Shown one piece after another: positions 46,495 through 59,914 of a stretch of DNA of 64,000 bases. The stretch comes from Pelomonas sp. Root1444 (GTDB taxonomy: Bacteria; Pseudomonadota; Gammaproteobacteria; Burkholderiales; Burkholderiaceae_C), in contig NZ_LMFP01000008.1 in the NCBI RefSeq assembly GCF_001426885.1, positions 76,220 through 140,219 on the forward strand, read 5' to 3'. A program made the translations under genes and the position numbers. The notes under the pieces were generated by a model. The model was not told the origin of the DNA. It did no database searches and saw only the letters and a program-made list of their open reading frames with translations. The stretch's first letter is position 1; every line of letters begins with the position of its first letter.

Positions 46495-48744
46495 TCAAAC
46501 GAACTCGACGTGCTTGCGCAGCGGCAACTCGCGGATGCGTTGCCCCGTCGCCGCAAAGATGGCATTGGCCAGAGCGGGAGCCGCAGGCGGCACGCCAGGC
46601 TCACCAATGCCTTTGATGCGCCCGGTCGTCTGCAGCGCCTTGGTCAAGATCTGCGGCGTCTGATAGAGGCGCGGGCTTTGATAGGCGTCAAAGTTGGTCT
46701 GCTGCGGCGCGCCGTCGGCGTACGTGAGCTCACCCGTCATGGCATGGCCCAAGCCCCAGATCACCCCGCCCGTCAGTTGCGCTTCGAGGTTCACAGGGTC
46801 AAGCACCTGACCAACTTCGGCAACCACGAAGACTTTGTCAATACGGATACCCTTGGCCGTGGCCGTGACCTCCACCACCTCGGCCACGGGTACGCCGAAG
46901 GACAGCGTGAAGGCGAGTCCGCGCCCACGTCCCTTGGGCAGTGGCGTGCCCCAGCCAGCCATCTCTCCCACAGCCTGAAGTACACGCTTGGACGGTTCGT
47001 GTGAGCACAGACGCAGGCGCTCCGCCAGCGGGTCGGCGCCGGCTTCGAGGATCAACTCGTCCAGGAAGCACTCGTGCAAAAAGCCGTTGCCCGACGCCCC
47101 CACCGATCGCCATGAACTGACCTGCACCATCTCGGGCACACGGTAGCCGGTGACCCGGTAGTGTGGGATGGCAAAGGGCTGGTCCCAAGCGCCGGCCACG
47201 ATGGCCATGTCGGGGCCTGGCGTCGGCAGGTTCTGCCGCCCCAGTTGCGATGTGTTGACCGACTGCGCGGCGATGCTCAGATCGTAGGCCTGCACCTGAC
47301 CTTTCGCCGCGATGCCACGTGCGCGGGCAATGGCCAGCGGGCGAGGGAAATCGTGGGTCATGTCCTCCTCACGGCTCCAGGTCATCTTGATCGGTACGCC
47401 CGGGTGCGCCTTGGCGAGTTCCACTGCCTGGCGCACGTAGTCCTCTTCCAGCCGGCGACCGAAGCTGCCGCCCATGATCTGAACGTGAAGGTGGATGTTC
47501 TCTTCGGCGAGTCCGCTCACGGCCGCCGCGCCCGCCACAACGAAGCGGGGAATCTGCGTGCCGGTCCAGATGTCCAGTCGCCCGTCCTTGAGCAGCACGA
47601 CGGCATTCATCGGCTCCAGCGGCGCATGGGCCAGGTAGGGCACGCGGTACTCAGCCTGAAGCACCTGGTTTGCCTGCGCAGCTTTGAGGACGGACTCGAC
47701 ATCGCCTTCGTCCTTCTGCCGGCTGTCGCGGCGTTCAGCGGTGAACGAATCCGCCGCCTGCTGGAACATGGCGTCCGTCGTCAAAGGGTACGGTGCAGCG
47801 CCCCACTGGATCTCAAGCAGGTTCGCGGCCTGGAAGGCGCGCCAGGTGTTGTCGGCGATCACGCCCACACCCTCGGTGATCGGCACGACCTTCAGCACAC
47901 CCTTAGCGGCTTCTGCCTTCCTGGCATCAAAGCCCTTGACGCCGCCGCCCCGGCGCGGGTTTGTGCGCACGGTGGCGTACACCATGCCCGGCATGCGCAG
48001 ATCGATACCGTACATCGCCGTGCCGGTGGACTTGGCCGGGATGTCGAGTCGTTGCATCGGCTTGCCGAGCAGCTTCCATTGACTGGCGGGCTTGAGGCTC
48101 ACGTCCGTTGGCGGGGTGAGCTTGCCCGCAGTGGCAGCCAGCGCGGTATAGGGCAGGCGCTTGCCGTCCGGCGTGATGACATGACCGTCGGCGGTCTTCA
48201 GATCCACGACCGGCACGCCGGTCTGCTGCGCCGCCGCGGCCAGCAGCATCTGCCGTGCGACCGCGCCCGCCACACGCAATCGGTCGAACGCGTCGGGCAC
48301 GGTGGACGAGCCCCCGGTGACCTGGATGCCGAGCAACTTGCCCATGGGTCCCGCCGCGCTGCGGCCGCTGCGCGCCATGAAGGTGTCGCTCGTGGCCGCG
48401 ATGGGAAAGGCCTCGGCCATCACGGTGCCGTTGTAATACGCCGCACTCGGCGGTCCGGGCTCGACTTCGAACTGCCCCCAGGCCACGTCCAGTTCCTCGG
48501 CGATCAGCGCTGCCTGCACCGAGTACGCTCCCTGGCCCAGATCGGCACGCGGGGTGATGAGGGTAATGCCGCGTGCATCGATGCGGACATACGGGTTGAG
48601 CGTGGCGGCGCCGTCGGGCAGGTCCTTGAGCAACGGGTTGACAGGCTCACGCTTGTAGAGATACGTGCCGACCGCCATGCCGGCGGCCACCGCCCCCGCG
48701 CCGATCAGGAAAGTGCGCCGGGCAATGCGTGCAATGTTGGCCAT
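46495..48744 (-). CDS. iorB: Molybdenum hydroxylase large subunit (isoquinoline 1-oxidoreductase beta-like)
   Basis: 749-aa periplasmic molybdopterin enzyme of the xanthine dehydrogenase family. A Tat signal is clear ('[20 protein letters not shown]'). Cofactor and active-site stretches are '[20 protein letters not shown]', '[20 protein letters not shown]', '[20 protein letters not shown]' and the active-site Glu in '[20 protein letters not shown]'. It pairs with the 2Fe-2S subunit 3 bases upstream. Real substrates of this family are N-heterocycles or aldehydes; which one applies is unknown. The gene symbol denotes similarity only. Confidence 0.85.
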   Translation of the reverse strand: MANIARIARRTFLIGAGAVAAGMAVGTYLYKREPVNPLLKDLPDGAATLNPYVRIDARGITLITPRADLGQGAYSVQAALIAEELDVAWGQFEVEPGPPSAAYYNGTVMAEAFPIAATSDTFMARSGRSAAGPMGKLLGIQVTGGSSTVPDAFDRLRVAGAVARQMLLAAAAQQTGVPVVDLKTADGHVITPDGKRLPYTALAATAGKLTPPTDVSLKPASQWKLLGKPMQRLDIPAKSTGTAMYGIDLRMPGMVYATVRTNPRRGGGVKGFDARKAEAAKGVLKVVPITEGVGVIADNTWRAFQAANLLEIQWGAAPYPLTTDAMFQQAADSFTAERRDSRQKDEGDVESVLKAAQANQVLQAEYRVPYLAHAPLEPMNAVVLLKDGRLDIWTGTQIPRFVVAGAAAVSGLAEENIHLHVQIMGGSFGRRLEEDYVRQAVELAKAHPGVPIKMTWSREEDMTHDFPRPLAIARARGIAAKGQVQAYDLSIAAQSVNTSQLGRQNLPTPGPDMAIVAGAWDQPFAIPHYRVTGYRVPEMVQVSSWRSVGASGNGFLHECFLDELILEAGADPLAERLRLCSHEPSKRVLQAVGEMAGWGTPLPKGRGRGLAFTLSFGVPVAEVVEVTATAKGIRIDKVFVVAEVGQVLDPVNLEAQLTGGVIWGLGHAMTGELTYADGAPQQTNFDAYQSPRLYQTPQILTKALQTTGRIKGIGEPGVPPAAPALANAIFAATGQRIRELPLRKHVEFV

Positions 48745-48747
48745 GGT

Positions 48748-49206
48748 TCAAGCCGCTTTCATACGCGAAGCGGCGGTCTTCACCGCCTGACGGATGCGTG
48801 GATAGGTGCCACAGCGACACAGATTGCCCGAGAGGGCGTGGTCGATCTGTTCGTCCGTCGGGTTCGGCTCGCTGGCCAGGAAGGCCGCAGCCGCCATCAT
48901 CTGGCCCGCCTGGCAGTAGCCGCACTGGGCGACCTGGTGCTCGATCCAGGCCTGCTGCACCGCGTGCAGCGCGCCCGGCCGGCCAAGGCCTGCGATGGTG
49001 GTCACCGGCGCCTGTACGGCGCCCACGGGCATCGAGCAGGAGCGCACGGCAGTGCCGTCGACATGCACGGTGCAGGCGCCGCACTGGCCCACGCCGCAGC
49101 CGTACTTGGGGCCGGTGATCCCGAGCTCATCGCGCAGCACCCACAGCAGCGGCATCTCTGGTTCAACATCGACCACATGGTCCTTGCCATCGACGATCAG
49201 TTTCAT
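48748..49206 (-). CDS. iorA: 2Fe-2S subunit of the molybdenum hydroxylase
   Basis: 152-aa electron-transfer subunit with two 2Fe-2S clusters: C37, C42, C45 and C57 in the plant-ferredoxin domain ('[17 protein letters not shown]') and C95, C98, C130 and C132 in the helical domain ('[10 protein letters not shown]', '[11 protein letters not shown]'). It has no signal peptide, so it would travel to the periplasm with the Tat-signal large subunit. It is divergent from the TetR gene across a palindrome-rich gap. Confidence 0.92.
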   Translation of the reverse strand: MKLIVDGKDHVVDVEPEMPLLWVLRDELGITGPKYGCGVGQCGACTVHVDGTAVRSCSMPVGAVQAPVTTIAGLGRPGALHAVQQAWIEHQVAQCGYCQAGQMMAAAAFLASEPNPTDEQIDHALSGNLCRCGTYPRIRQAVKTAASRMKAA

Positions 49207-49386
49207 TCTGGTGTTCTCCGGTTGACGGAAATGTGGAACTCAAGCTTCCCCGCGAAGGGGACTACGACATGTCGAATCACCAGGAGATCACGAAGCTGTC
49301 GCAGCGCGGCTTGACGGGATACGTGAAGGTCGTCTGTGCCACGACTTCCAGCGCAGCGGTCAGCGATCCTGTCGTCTTCTGTTCCT

Positions 49387-49461
49387 ATGTAGACGATGAC
49401 AACATGAGCGCACTGTACGTGAATATGTTGTCGCCGTAAACAATGTGTTCGTTGTCTACAT
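49387..49461. promoter_or_regulatory. Inverted-repeat operators between iorA and tetR
   Basis: ATGTAGACGATGACAACAT (49387-49405) and ATGTGTTCGTTGTCTACAT (49443-49461) form a large inverted pair with perfect 8-bp outer arms. A third half-site, ATGTTGTC at 49425-49432, is the exact complement of GACAACAT at 49398-49405. The AT-rich region carries TAAAAT at 49466-49471, a possible tetR -10. It is the likely binding site of the adjacent TetR protein. Confidence 0.65.
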
Positions 49462-49489
49462 TACTTAAAATGCGACGGCCAACCCACTC

Positions 49490-50155
49490 ATGAGCCCCGG
49501 GAAACCGCGGATGTCGCCCCCCTTGCCGTCATCAAGAAAGACACCGACCACGACGCTTGACGCCGGCGACAGGCCCTATCACCACGGCGACCTGCGGCGG
49601 GCGATCGTCGAGACCGCCTCAGCGATGCTGCGCGAGGACAAGGGCTGGAAGTTCACGTTGCGTGAGGTGGCGCGTCGGGCAGGTGTCAGCCATGCTGCGC
49701 CCTACAAGCACTTCCCCGACAAGGCCGCACTGCTGCTCGAGCTGGCGTTGCGCGGCTTCGATCAGTTGGGCCAAGAGTTGCAAGCGGCGATAACTCCTCG
49801 GCCGCGGTCCGCGCGCAAGGAGTTCCTGGCAGTCGGCGGCGCGTACATCGCCTTCGGCGTGGCCAACCCAGCGCTGTACCGCCTCATGTTCAGCGGCGAC
49901 GCGGGCGACCCCCGCGTCGCGCACCTCAGCGAGCGCGCCTTGTCGGCGCTGGGGGTGTTGCTGGACATGCTGACGCGCGGCCAGGCGTCCGGCGCCTTCA
50001 GGCGACGGCCCTTGCAGGGCCAGGCCGCGGCCTGCTGGGCGCAGGTGCACGGCATCACTATGCTCAGCATCGAGGGCCTTCTCATGCCCGAGAAGGTTGG
50101 AACCACGCCGGCCCAGGATGCGCTGGAGACGCTGCTCGACGGCGTCCTGGCCTGA
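49490..50155 (+). CDS. TetR/AcrR-family regulator
   Basis: 221-aa regulator with an N-terminal helix-turn-helix ('FTLREVARRAGVSHAAPYKH', 'FPDKAALLLELALRGFDQLG') preceded by 'YHHGDLRRAIVETASAML', and a C-terminal ligand domain of the WHG type ('GGAYIAFGVANPALYRLMFS'). It is divergent from iorA/iorB and probably represses them. No clear Shine-Dalgarno precedes ATG 49490; ATG 49511 is an alternative. Confidence 0.88.
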   Translation: MSPGKPRMSPPLPSSRKTPTTTLDAGDRPYHHGDLRRAIVETASAMLREDKGWKFTLREVARRAGVSHAAPYKHFPDKAALLLELALRGFDQLGQELQAAITPRPRSARKEFLAVGGAYIAFGVANPALYRLMFSGDAGDPRVAHLSERALSALGVLLDMLTRGQASGAFRRRPLQGQAAACWAQVHGITMLSIEGLLMPEKVGTTPAQDALETLLDGVLA

Positions 50156-50353
50156 GCCGGCTGCGTCCGATGGGCCTGCCCGTGTTGACTCATGCTCTTC
50201 CCTAGCAGCGCCCATCCGGGCCGGACCGAACTGGTCGCAAATCTGATCTGCGGGGATCAAAAATGATCGAGCCGGCACTGTCGAGATCGCAAGATTCGGG
50301 ATAAAAGACGGCGAAGCGCCACCTCCGAGGCGCCAGAACAGATGGAGGGCCTC

Positions 50354-52947
50354 ATGAAGCAGCTCGCCCTGATCGTTCCGACCGCCGTCGCCCTGCTGGC
50401 GCCGACCACACCATCCGCGCAAAGGCTGGAGCCGGTGGTCGTCACCGGCACCCGTGCCAGCGTCGAATCCGCGGCGGAACGCAAGCGCCGCAGCGACGAC
50501 ATCGTCGACGCCATCCTGGCCGAGGAGATCAACCGCCTGCCCGATCTCAGCGTGGCCGATGCGGTGCAGCGCATCACCGGCGTGCAGATCACGCGCGACC
50601 GGGGGGAAGCGTCCGTCGCGTCGGTGCGCGGGCTGGTGCAGGTCGAGACCACGCTGAACGGTCGCGAGTTGTTCACCGCGGGCTTCGGCCGCGCGCTGGA
50701 CTATGCCGACGTGCCCAGCGACATGCTGGCCGGCATCGACGTCTACAAGAGTTCGGCGGCCTCGCGCATCGAGGGCGGGCTGGGCGGCACGGTGGATCTG
50801 CGCACCCGCCAGCCGTTCGATTTCCGCGCGCCCACGCTGGCGCTGTCGGCGCGTTACCTGCGCGGTGACCTCGTCGACAAGGGCGCCGGGCAGTTCTCGC
50901 TGCTGTATGGCGGCCGCACGGCCGTGCTGGCAGGCGAGGCCGCCGCGCTCGTGAACCTGGTGCTTCAAGACCGCGCCTACCGCGAGGACCTGAAGGGCAC
51001 CAGCGCGCCGATGCGCTGCAGCGCCCGCGCAACCTCGGGTTGCCGGCTCGACCTGGTGCCGGGCGAGGACACCGTCGTCCCCGGTGGCACGAGCGAGAGC
51101 GCCAGCCTCGGCCGCCGCCGGCGCAGCGCGGCCAGCGTGATGCTCGGTTGGCGGCCCGGCGCGGCGTTGGACCTCTATGCCGAGGCCCACCTCGCGGAGC
51201 TGCGCACCACGCAGCACACGCAGCAGGTCAACACCGGGCCGAACTTCGCGGCCGGCAGCGGCTTCGACCCGGCGAGCGTGGTGCTCTTCCCGGGCACGCA
51301 CGACGTGCAGCGCATCACCTGGACGAACACGCCGGTCTCCATCCTCGGCTTTGCGCGCGACACCATCGACCGCACGCGCCAGCTCGCCGCCGGCGGCGCG
51401 TGGACGGCGGGCGACCTGCGCGTGAGCGCCGACCTCAGCCACACCCGCAGCCTCAACCGGCTGTTCTTCTCCGGCCCGACGCTGGCCGGCACGGCGGCGC
51501 GCTTCACGCACGACCTGTCGGGCTTGGCGCCAGCCACCTCGGTCGAAGGCACCGACCTGGCCGACCCGGCGAAGCTGCGCTACGTGTCGCTGGCCTACCG
51601 GGTGCGCCCGCTGCGCGGCAGCCTGCTCGCCGGCCGCGTCGATGCCGAATGGCAGCTGGACGGCGGTGTGCTGGAGCGCGTGGCCATCGGCTGGCGGCAT
51701 GCGCGCCGGCATGCCGACAACGCGGACAACCTGATCTTCGGCGACATCGCCGTGCCGGGCGCTTCGGCCGCGGTCCCACCAGGCCGGACTGCCATCTACC
51801 CCTACGCGCCCTTCCTGGACGCCCGCGCAGGGAGCATCGTCGGCTACCTCACCGACACGCTGGCCGATGCCCGCGACCCGGTCGCGCTGCGCCAGGCCTT
51901 CGGCATCACGGCGGCGCTGCCCACGGCGGGCGGGCCGCTGGGCGTGTGGCGTATCCATGAAGCTACCGAGGCTGCCTACGCCGAGGCGGGCTGGCGGCTG
52001 CCCGCGCTGGCGCTCGACGGCCAGGCCGGCCTGCGCCTGGTGCGCACGCGCGCCACGCTGTCGGGCAACCAGAGCGTGCCTTCGGGCGGCAGCATCGCGC
52101 CGCTGGACATCGACACGACGACGACCGACTGGCTGCCCAACGCCAGCCTGCGCTGGCGCGCGGGCGGGCCGTGGCAGCTGCGGGCCGCGGCGTCGCGCAC
52201 CCTCACCCGGCCGGACTTCAACCTGCTGTCGCCGTCCATCACGCTCACGCCCAACAGCACCAACCCGCAGCTCAACCAGGGCACGGCGGGCAACCCGGCG
52301 CTGCGGCCGCTGCGGGCGACCAATGCCGACCTGGCCGCGGAAGGTCACTTCGGTGCCGGCCACGCCGCCGCGCTGACGCTGTTCTGGAAGCGGGTGGACG
52401 GCTTCATCGCCACGCTCAGCCAGGCCGAGACCCACGACGGCCAAGTCTACCAGGTGAGCCGCCCCTACAACGCCGACACCGGCCGCATCCGCGGGGCCGA
52501 GCTGTCGTACCAGCGCTTCCTCGACTTCCTGCCGGGCGCCTGGCGCGGCCTGGGGCTGCAGGCCAACGCCACCTTCGTCGACAGCAGCACCTACGACCGC
52601 ACGCTGCGTGCCAACGTGCCGATGCAGAACCTGTCGCGCCGCAGCGCCAACCTCGTGGGCCTGTACGAGCAGGGCGCCTGGTCGGCCCGGCTGGCGTGGA
52701 ACTGGCGCAGCAGCTTCCCCAGCGGTGCAACGAGCGTGGTGGGGCTGGGCGCCTTGCAGACCACCACGCACGCCTACGGCTGGCTCGATGCCTCGCTGCG
52801 CTGGCGCGTCTCGGAGCAGCTGACCTGGTCGCTGGACGGCGGCAACCTGCTCGGCACGCTGCGCCGCTCCTATTTCGGCGTCGAGACGCGGCCGCAGAAT
52901 GCCTGGGTCAACGACCGCCAGATAGGCACCAGCCTGAGCCTCAAGAT

Positions 52948-52951
<4 letters not shown>
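50354..52951 (+). CDS. TonB-dependent receptor
   Basis: 865-aa outer-membrane receptor with signal peptide, TonB box ('[20 protein letters not shown]'), plug ('[20 protein letters not shown]', '[20 protein letters not shown]', '[20 protein letters not shown]') and a barrel ending '[14 protein letters not shown]'. The long '[20 protein letters not shown]' lead is typical of the CirA-like proteobacterial subgroup linked to carbohydrate or plant-compound uptake. GGAGG lies 5 bases before ATG 50354. It overlaps a hybrid sensor kinase by 4 bases, so uptake and signalling are co-expressed. Substrate unknown. The 198-base upstream gap holds GATCA-AAAA-TGATC at 50255-50268. Confidence 0.9.
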
Positions 52952-56340
<3,389 letters not shown>

Positions 56341-56740
56341 GATCGCCGCCGGGCGCCGGGCGAGGCCGTCCGACGCCAAGCCCGCACGCCTCCGACAGGC
56401 TCCGCGCGTCGGCGTGCTTCGCCTGATCCAGGAGCCCAACCAGCGCTCCCTCGGGCGGGATGTCGGCCCGCGGCCGTGCAAAGAAAAGGCCCGATACCTC
56501 GGTACCGGGCCTTCTGTCGGTCTGCCAATAGAGCAGCTGCTTCAGCTGCAACTCTGGCTCGCGACGATTCAAATCTAGGCGAGCGACCGCGAGGCCGTCC
56601 CTTCACCAAGGCCACGCCGTCCCGTAGGCGATGTCCTATGTTTCGACCGCTGAAGCCGCGGCCCCGGCTTTTCCGGCATGGGGCGGGTGTGATGTTTGCC
56701 CCCAGTGGCGCAGGCCGCGAGGCTGCAAAAGGAGACAAAC
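56341..56740. other. 400-base region without a recognisable gene
   Basis: The stretch between the hybrid kinase and the small membrane protein is GC-rich and holds several hairpins (56486-56549), described separately as a candidate minus-strand RNA. Open frames on both strands lack supporting start signals. AAAAGGAG at 56727-56734 is the ribosome-binding site of the next gene. Confidence 0.5.
56480..56600 (-). ncRNA. Candidate structured small RNA ending in a terminator
   Basis: On the minus strand three hairpins follow each other: GCTCGC/GCGAGC (about 56583-56556), GCAGCTG-AAG-CAGCTGC (56549-56533), and a 13-bp stem AAGGCCCGGTACC / GGTATCGGGCCTT with one mismatch (56513-56486) followed by TTCTTTG. 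The last is a good intrinsic terminator, although no minus-strand gene lies in the 500 bases before it. Promoter and 5' end are not identified; a short coding frame beginning at 56572 is an alternative. Confidence 0.35.
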
Positions 56741-57004
56741 ATGAACCTTGTTCTGTGGTGCATCACAGGCACGTTGATCGCCGTGCTGTCCAGCTTCCGC
56801 ACGACGACGCTCGGACGCCTGCGCCTGCTGGTCGAGGTCGCCTTCAGTGGCCTGGGTGCGGTGGTGGGCGGCATGCTGGCGGTGCCGCGCGAGCACTGGC
56901 TGTCCGCCGACACGCATTGGCCCGGCATCGCCGCCGCGATCATCGGGGCGGTGATGCTGCTGGGCGTGGCGAACCTGCGCGCGATGCGCAGCCAGATGCC
57001 CTGA
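56741..57004 (+). CDS. Small membrane protein, possibly transglycosylase-associated (YeaQ/GlsB-like)
   Basis: 87-aa protein with a strong AAAAGGAG before ATG 56741. Spans at about 3-18, 27-49 and 63-78 ('WPGIAAAIIGAVMLLGVANL') and the Gly-rich 'EVAFSGLGAVVGGMLAVPRE' resemble YeaQ/GlsB general-stress membrane proteins. The match is weak and the role unknown. Confidence 0.6.
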   Translation: MNLVLWCITGTLIAVLSSFRTTTLGRLRLLVEVAFSGLGAVVGGMLAVPREHWLSADTHWPGIAAAIIGAVMLLGVANLRAMRSQMP

Positions 57005-57036
57005 GCCCGGAGCCGACAGCCGGGGGGCAGGGCCCC

Positions 57037-57507
57037 TTAGCGGCGGCGCAGCGCGGCCAGCCCGGCTAGCGCGAGGCCCGCGCCGAAGGCGGTGTAGACC
57101 ATCACGAGGCTGCGGTTGGACAGGCGCCGCTCGAACCCCGGCGTCAGCCGTTCGGGCACGCAGGCCAGGTCGACGACCGCGGCCACCGCGCTGACGGCGA
57201 CGGCGTCGGCCACCGCATGCGCCGGTGTCGCCGCGCCGCGGCGGGCGCGCAGGCGCTCGTAGAAGCCGCACCACAGCAGCGCCGCGGCGAAATGCACAGC
57301 CGTGCCGGCCAATGTGTAGCGGGCCGACACGCCGTCCTGGCGCAGCGCCTTGCGCGCCCACAGCCAGTGGCTGATGGCGTTCACCGGTGCGGCGGCGCTG
57401 CCGGTCTCGGCGCGGCCGCGCCAAGCCAGCACGGCGGCCGACAGGCTGCTGGACAACAGGTCGCTGACCAGCAGCCGGCCGGCCAGATGGGAAAGCAGTG
57501 GTTTCAT
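57037..57507 (-). CDS. Hypothetical membrane protein
   Basis: 156-aa protein starting 'MKPLLSHLAGRLLVSDLLSS'. It has several hydrophobic segments, including 'AGTAVHFAAALLWCGFYERL', 'AVSAVAAVVDLACVPERLTP' and 'VMVYTAFGAGLALAGLAALR'. The 'LTPGFERRLSN' segment between the last spans is polar. I do not recognise the family. It is divergent from the SDR/DoxX gene with an 79-base gap. Confidence 0.6.
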   Translation of the reverse strand: MKPLLSHLAGRLLVSDLLSSSLSAAVLAWRGRAETGSAAAPVNAISHWLWARKALRQDGVSARYTLAGTAVHFAAALLWCGFYERLRARRGAATPAHAVADAVAVSAVAAVVDLACVPERLTPGFERRLSNRSLVMVYTAFGAGLALAGLAALRRR

Positions 57508-57586
57508 CGCGGTTCCGGTGCAGGGTCTGGATACGCCGCTGTCGGCAAGCGCCGTTCCACGGCATGCGCTTTGCCTGCTGGCGGGC

Positions 57587-58891
57587 ATGAAGATCCTGCT
57601 GACGGGTGCGACCGGCTTCATCGGCGGCCGGCTGCTGCGCGAGCTGCTGGCCGCTGGCCATCGCGTCGTCTGCGCGGGGCGCCGCCCGCCGCCCCTCGAG
57701 CATGCGCGCTGCAGCTGGCTCAAGCTGGAGTTCACGGCCACGCCGGCCGACGTGTGGGTGGTGCACCTGGAGGACATCGACGCGGTGGTCAACGCGGTGG
57801 GCGTCTTCCGCGAGTGCGGCCGCGCGGCCAGCTTCGCCGCGGTGCACGTGCGCGGGCCGCAGGCACTGTTCGACGCCTGCGTCAGCGCGGGCGTGGTGCG
57901 CGTCGTGCAGGTGTCGGCGCTGGGCGCCGATGCACGCGCGCAGACGCCCTTCCTGCTCACCAAACACGAGGCCGATCGCCACCTGCTCTCGCTGCCGCTG
58001 GATGCCTGCGTGGCGCAGCCGTCGCTGGTCTTCGGGCCGGGCGGGGCCAGCTCGCAGCGCTTTCTCGCACTGGCCAGCCTGCCCGTCGTGCCACTGCCCG
58101 CGGGCGGCGGGCAGCGCATCCAACCCATCCACGTGGACGACGCGGCCGAGGCGCTGCGCAGCCTCGTCGAGGCACCGGCGGGCCAGTGGCGCGGGCGCCG
58201 CGTGGCCCTCGTCGGCCCGCGGCCGCTGACGCTGCGCGACTACCTGCTGGCGCTGCGCGGCGCGCTGGGCCTGCGCCAGCGCGTGCCGCTGCTGTCGGTG
58301 CCGGCCGCACTGGTGGGTTTGGCGGCGCGCCTGGGCGACTGGCGGCGCGACGCGCTGCTGGACCGCGCGGCCTCGGCCATGCTGGCGCGTGGCAACACCG
58401 CCGACCCCGCGCCGCTGGCGCGCCTGCTGGGCCGCATGCCGCGTGCGCCGGCTGACTTCATCGCCCCCGACCACCGCGCCGCGCAGCGCGTGCTGGCGCA
58501 GCTGGGCTGGCTGCAGCCGCTGCTGCGCGGGTCGCTCGCGGTGGTGTGGCTGGCCAGCGCGGTCGTCTCGGTGGCGGTCTTTCCGCGGGCGCAGAGCTTG
58601 GAGCTGCTGGCGCGCTCCGGCGTGCCGGCCGAGCTGCTGGCACCGGCGTTGTGGGGCGCGGCCGGGCTGGACCTGCTGCTGGGCCTGCTGACGCTGGCGC
58701 CGCTGCGCTCGCGCCGCTGGCTGTGGGCGGCGCAGATCGGGCTGATCCTGTTCTACAGCGCCGTCATCGCGCTGCGCCTGCCGGAGTTCTGGCTGCATCC
58801 GTATGCTCCCATGGTCAAGAACCTGCCGATGCTGGCGCTGCTGATGCTGCTGTGGGTGCTGGAGCCGCGGAGGCCCGCATGGAGTACCTGA
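57587..58891 (+). CDS. NAD(P)-binding SDR fused to a DoxX-like membrane domain
   Basis: 434-aa fusion. The N-terminal 290 residues are an atypical short-chain dehydrogenase/NmrA-like Rossmann domain ('MKILLTGATGFIGGRLLREL', GATGFIGG at 7-14; 'FLLTKHEADRHLLSLPLDAC'). The C-terminal 130 residues form a four-span DoxX-like domain ('LLRGSLAVVWLASAVVSVAV', 'AAGLDLLLGLLTLAPLRSRR', 'QIGLILFYSAVIALRLPEFW'). This architecture is known in proteobacteria, but its reaction is not established. It overlaps the DUF2269 gene by 13 bases. Confidence 0.85.
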   Translation: MKILLTGATGFIGGRLLRELLAAGHRVVCAGRRPPPLEHARCSWLKLEFTATPADVWVVHLEDIDAVVNAVGVFRECGRAASFAAVHVRGPQALFDACVSAGVVRVVQVSALGADARAQTPFLLTKHEADRHLLSLPLDACVAQPSLVFGPGGASSQRFLALASLPVVPLPAGGGQRIQPIHVDDAAEALRSLVEAPAGQWRGRRVALVGPRPLTLRDYLLALRGALGLRQRVPLLSVPAALVGLAARLGDWRRDALLDRAASAMLARGNTADPAPLARLLGRMPRAPADFIAPDHRAAQRVLAQLGWLQPLLRGSLAVVWLASAVVSVAVFPRAQSLELLARSGVPAELLAPALWGAAGLDLLLGLLTLAPLRSRRWLWAAQIGLILFYSAVIALRLPEFWLHPYAPMVKNLPMLALLMLLWVLEPRRPAWST

Positions 58892-59343
58892 TCGTCAAGT
58901 GGCTGCACGTGCTGTCCTCGACGCTGCTGTTCGGCACCGGCATCGGCTCGGCCTGGTACCTGCTCTTCACCAGCGTGACGCGCCAGCCGGCGGCCACCGC
59001 CATCGTCGTGCGGCGCGTCGTCTGGGCCGACTGGTGCTTCACGGCCACCACCATGGTGTTCCAGCCGCTCAGCGGTGCCTACCTGGCCCATCTGGCCGGC
59101 ATGCCGCTGTCGACGCGCTGGATCGCCTGGTCCTTCGCGCTGTACGCGTTGGCCGGCCTGTGCTGGCTGCCGGTGGTGGGGCTGCAGATGCGCATGCGCG
59201 ACCTTGCCGAAGCCGCCACCGCCGCGGGCGAGCCGTTGCCGGCGCGGTACTTCCGGCTGCTGAAGGTCTGGACGGTGCTGGGCGTGCCGGCCTTCCTCGC
59301 GCTGGTGGCGGTGTTCTGGCTGATGGTGGCCAAGCCGGCGTGA
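58879..59343 (+). CDS. DUF2269-family membrane protein
   Basis: 154-aa four-span protein with 'MEYLIVKWLHVLSSTLLFGT' and 'GIGSAWYLLFTSV' at the N-terminus, typical of DUF2269, which often accompanies SDR/DoxX fusions as here. Conserved His and Trp lie in the first span and in 'RRVVWADWCFTATTMVFQPL'. It starts inside the SDR gene and is followed at once by another membrane protein, so the three form an operon. Confidence 0.8.
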   Translation: MEYLIVKWLHVLSSTLLFGTGIGSAWYLLFTSVTRQPAATAIVVRRVVWADWCFTATTMVFQPLSGAYLAHLAGMPLSTRWIAWSFALYALAGLCWLPVVGLQMRMRDLAEAATAAGEPLPARYFRLLKVWTVLGVPAFLALVAVFWLMVAKPA

Positions 59344-59344
59344 C

Positions 59345-59914
59345 ATGAACGACAGCGCCGCCATCGTCCAGGGCCTGCTGGCCTTCGTCTGGGCTCCGCT
59401 GCTGGTGCTGGCCGGCGTGCTGGACTGGGCCTGCCACCGGCGGCTGCGCATCGAGCACACGTCGGGGCTGCGCGAATCGCTGCTGCACCTGCTGATGCTG
59501 GCGCTGCTCGGCACGGCCATCCTGGGCGGGCTGTTCCTGGCGCCGACGGCCGGGCTGTTCGCGCTGGTGCTGGCGGCGCTGCTGTTGCACGAGGCCGCCT
59601 ACGCGACCGACTTGCAGGTGGCGCTCGCAAGCCGCCGCATCCCGGCGCTGGAGCAGTGGGTGCATGGCTTCCAGCATCTGCTCCCCTGGGCAGGTCTCGC
59701 GGGCCTGCTCGCACTGGCACCGGGGCAGACGCTGGCGCTGATCGGCCAGTCGAGCGAGGCGCCGGACTGGGCACTGCGGCTGAAGTCGCCGCTGCCGCCC
59801 TGGCCCTACACGATCGCGCTGCTGGCAGCGGCGCTGTTGTTCAACGGGCTGCCCTTCCTCGCGGAAGCGTGGCGCAGCGCCCGCGCTGCGGCACGGTCAG
59901 CGGATGGTGCGTGA
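59345..59914 (+). CDS. Hypothetical membrane protein with conserved-looking His/Glu residues
   Basis: 189-aa protein with about four spans ('IVQGLLAFVWAPLLVLAGVL', 'LLHLLMLALLGTAILGGLFL', 'GLFALVLAALLLHEAAYATD', 'YTIALLAAALLFNGLPFLAE'). 'DWACHRRLRIEHTSGLRESL' places His and Glu near a membrane face. The family is not recognised. It starts 1 base after the DUF2269 stop and overlaps the convergent DUF2231 gene by 18 bases. Confidence 0.65.
   Translation: MNDSAAIVQGLLAFVWAPLLVLAGVLDWACHRRLRIEHTSGLRESLLHLLMLALLGTAILGGLFLAPTAGLFALVLAALLLHEAAYATDLQVALASRRIPALEQWVHGFQHLLPWAGLAGLLALAPGQTLALIGQSSEAPDWALRLKSPLPPWPYTIALLAAALLFNGLPFLAEAWRSARAAARSADGA

Noticed and set aside
49233..49439. 68-aa open frame between iorA and tetR
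   Set aside because: It runs through the inverted-repeat operator region, has no ribosome-binding site and no recognisable features.
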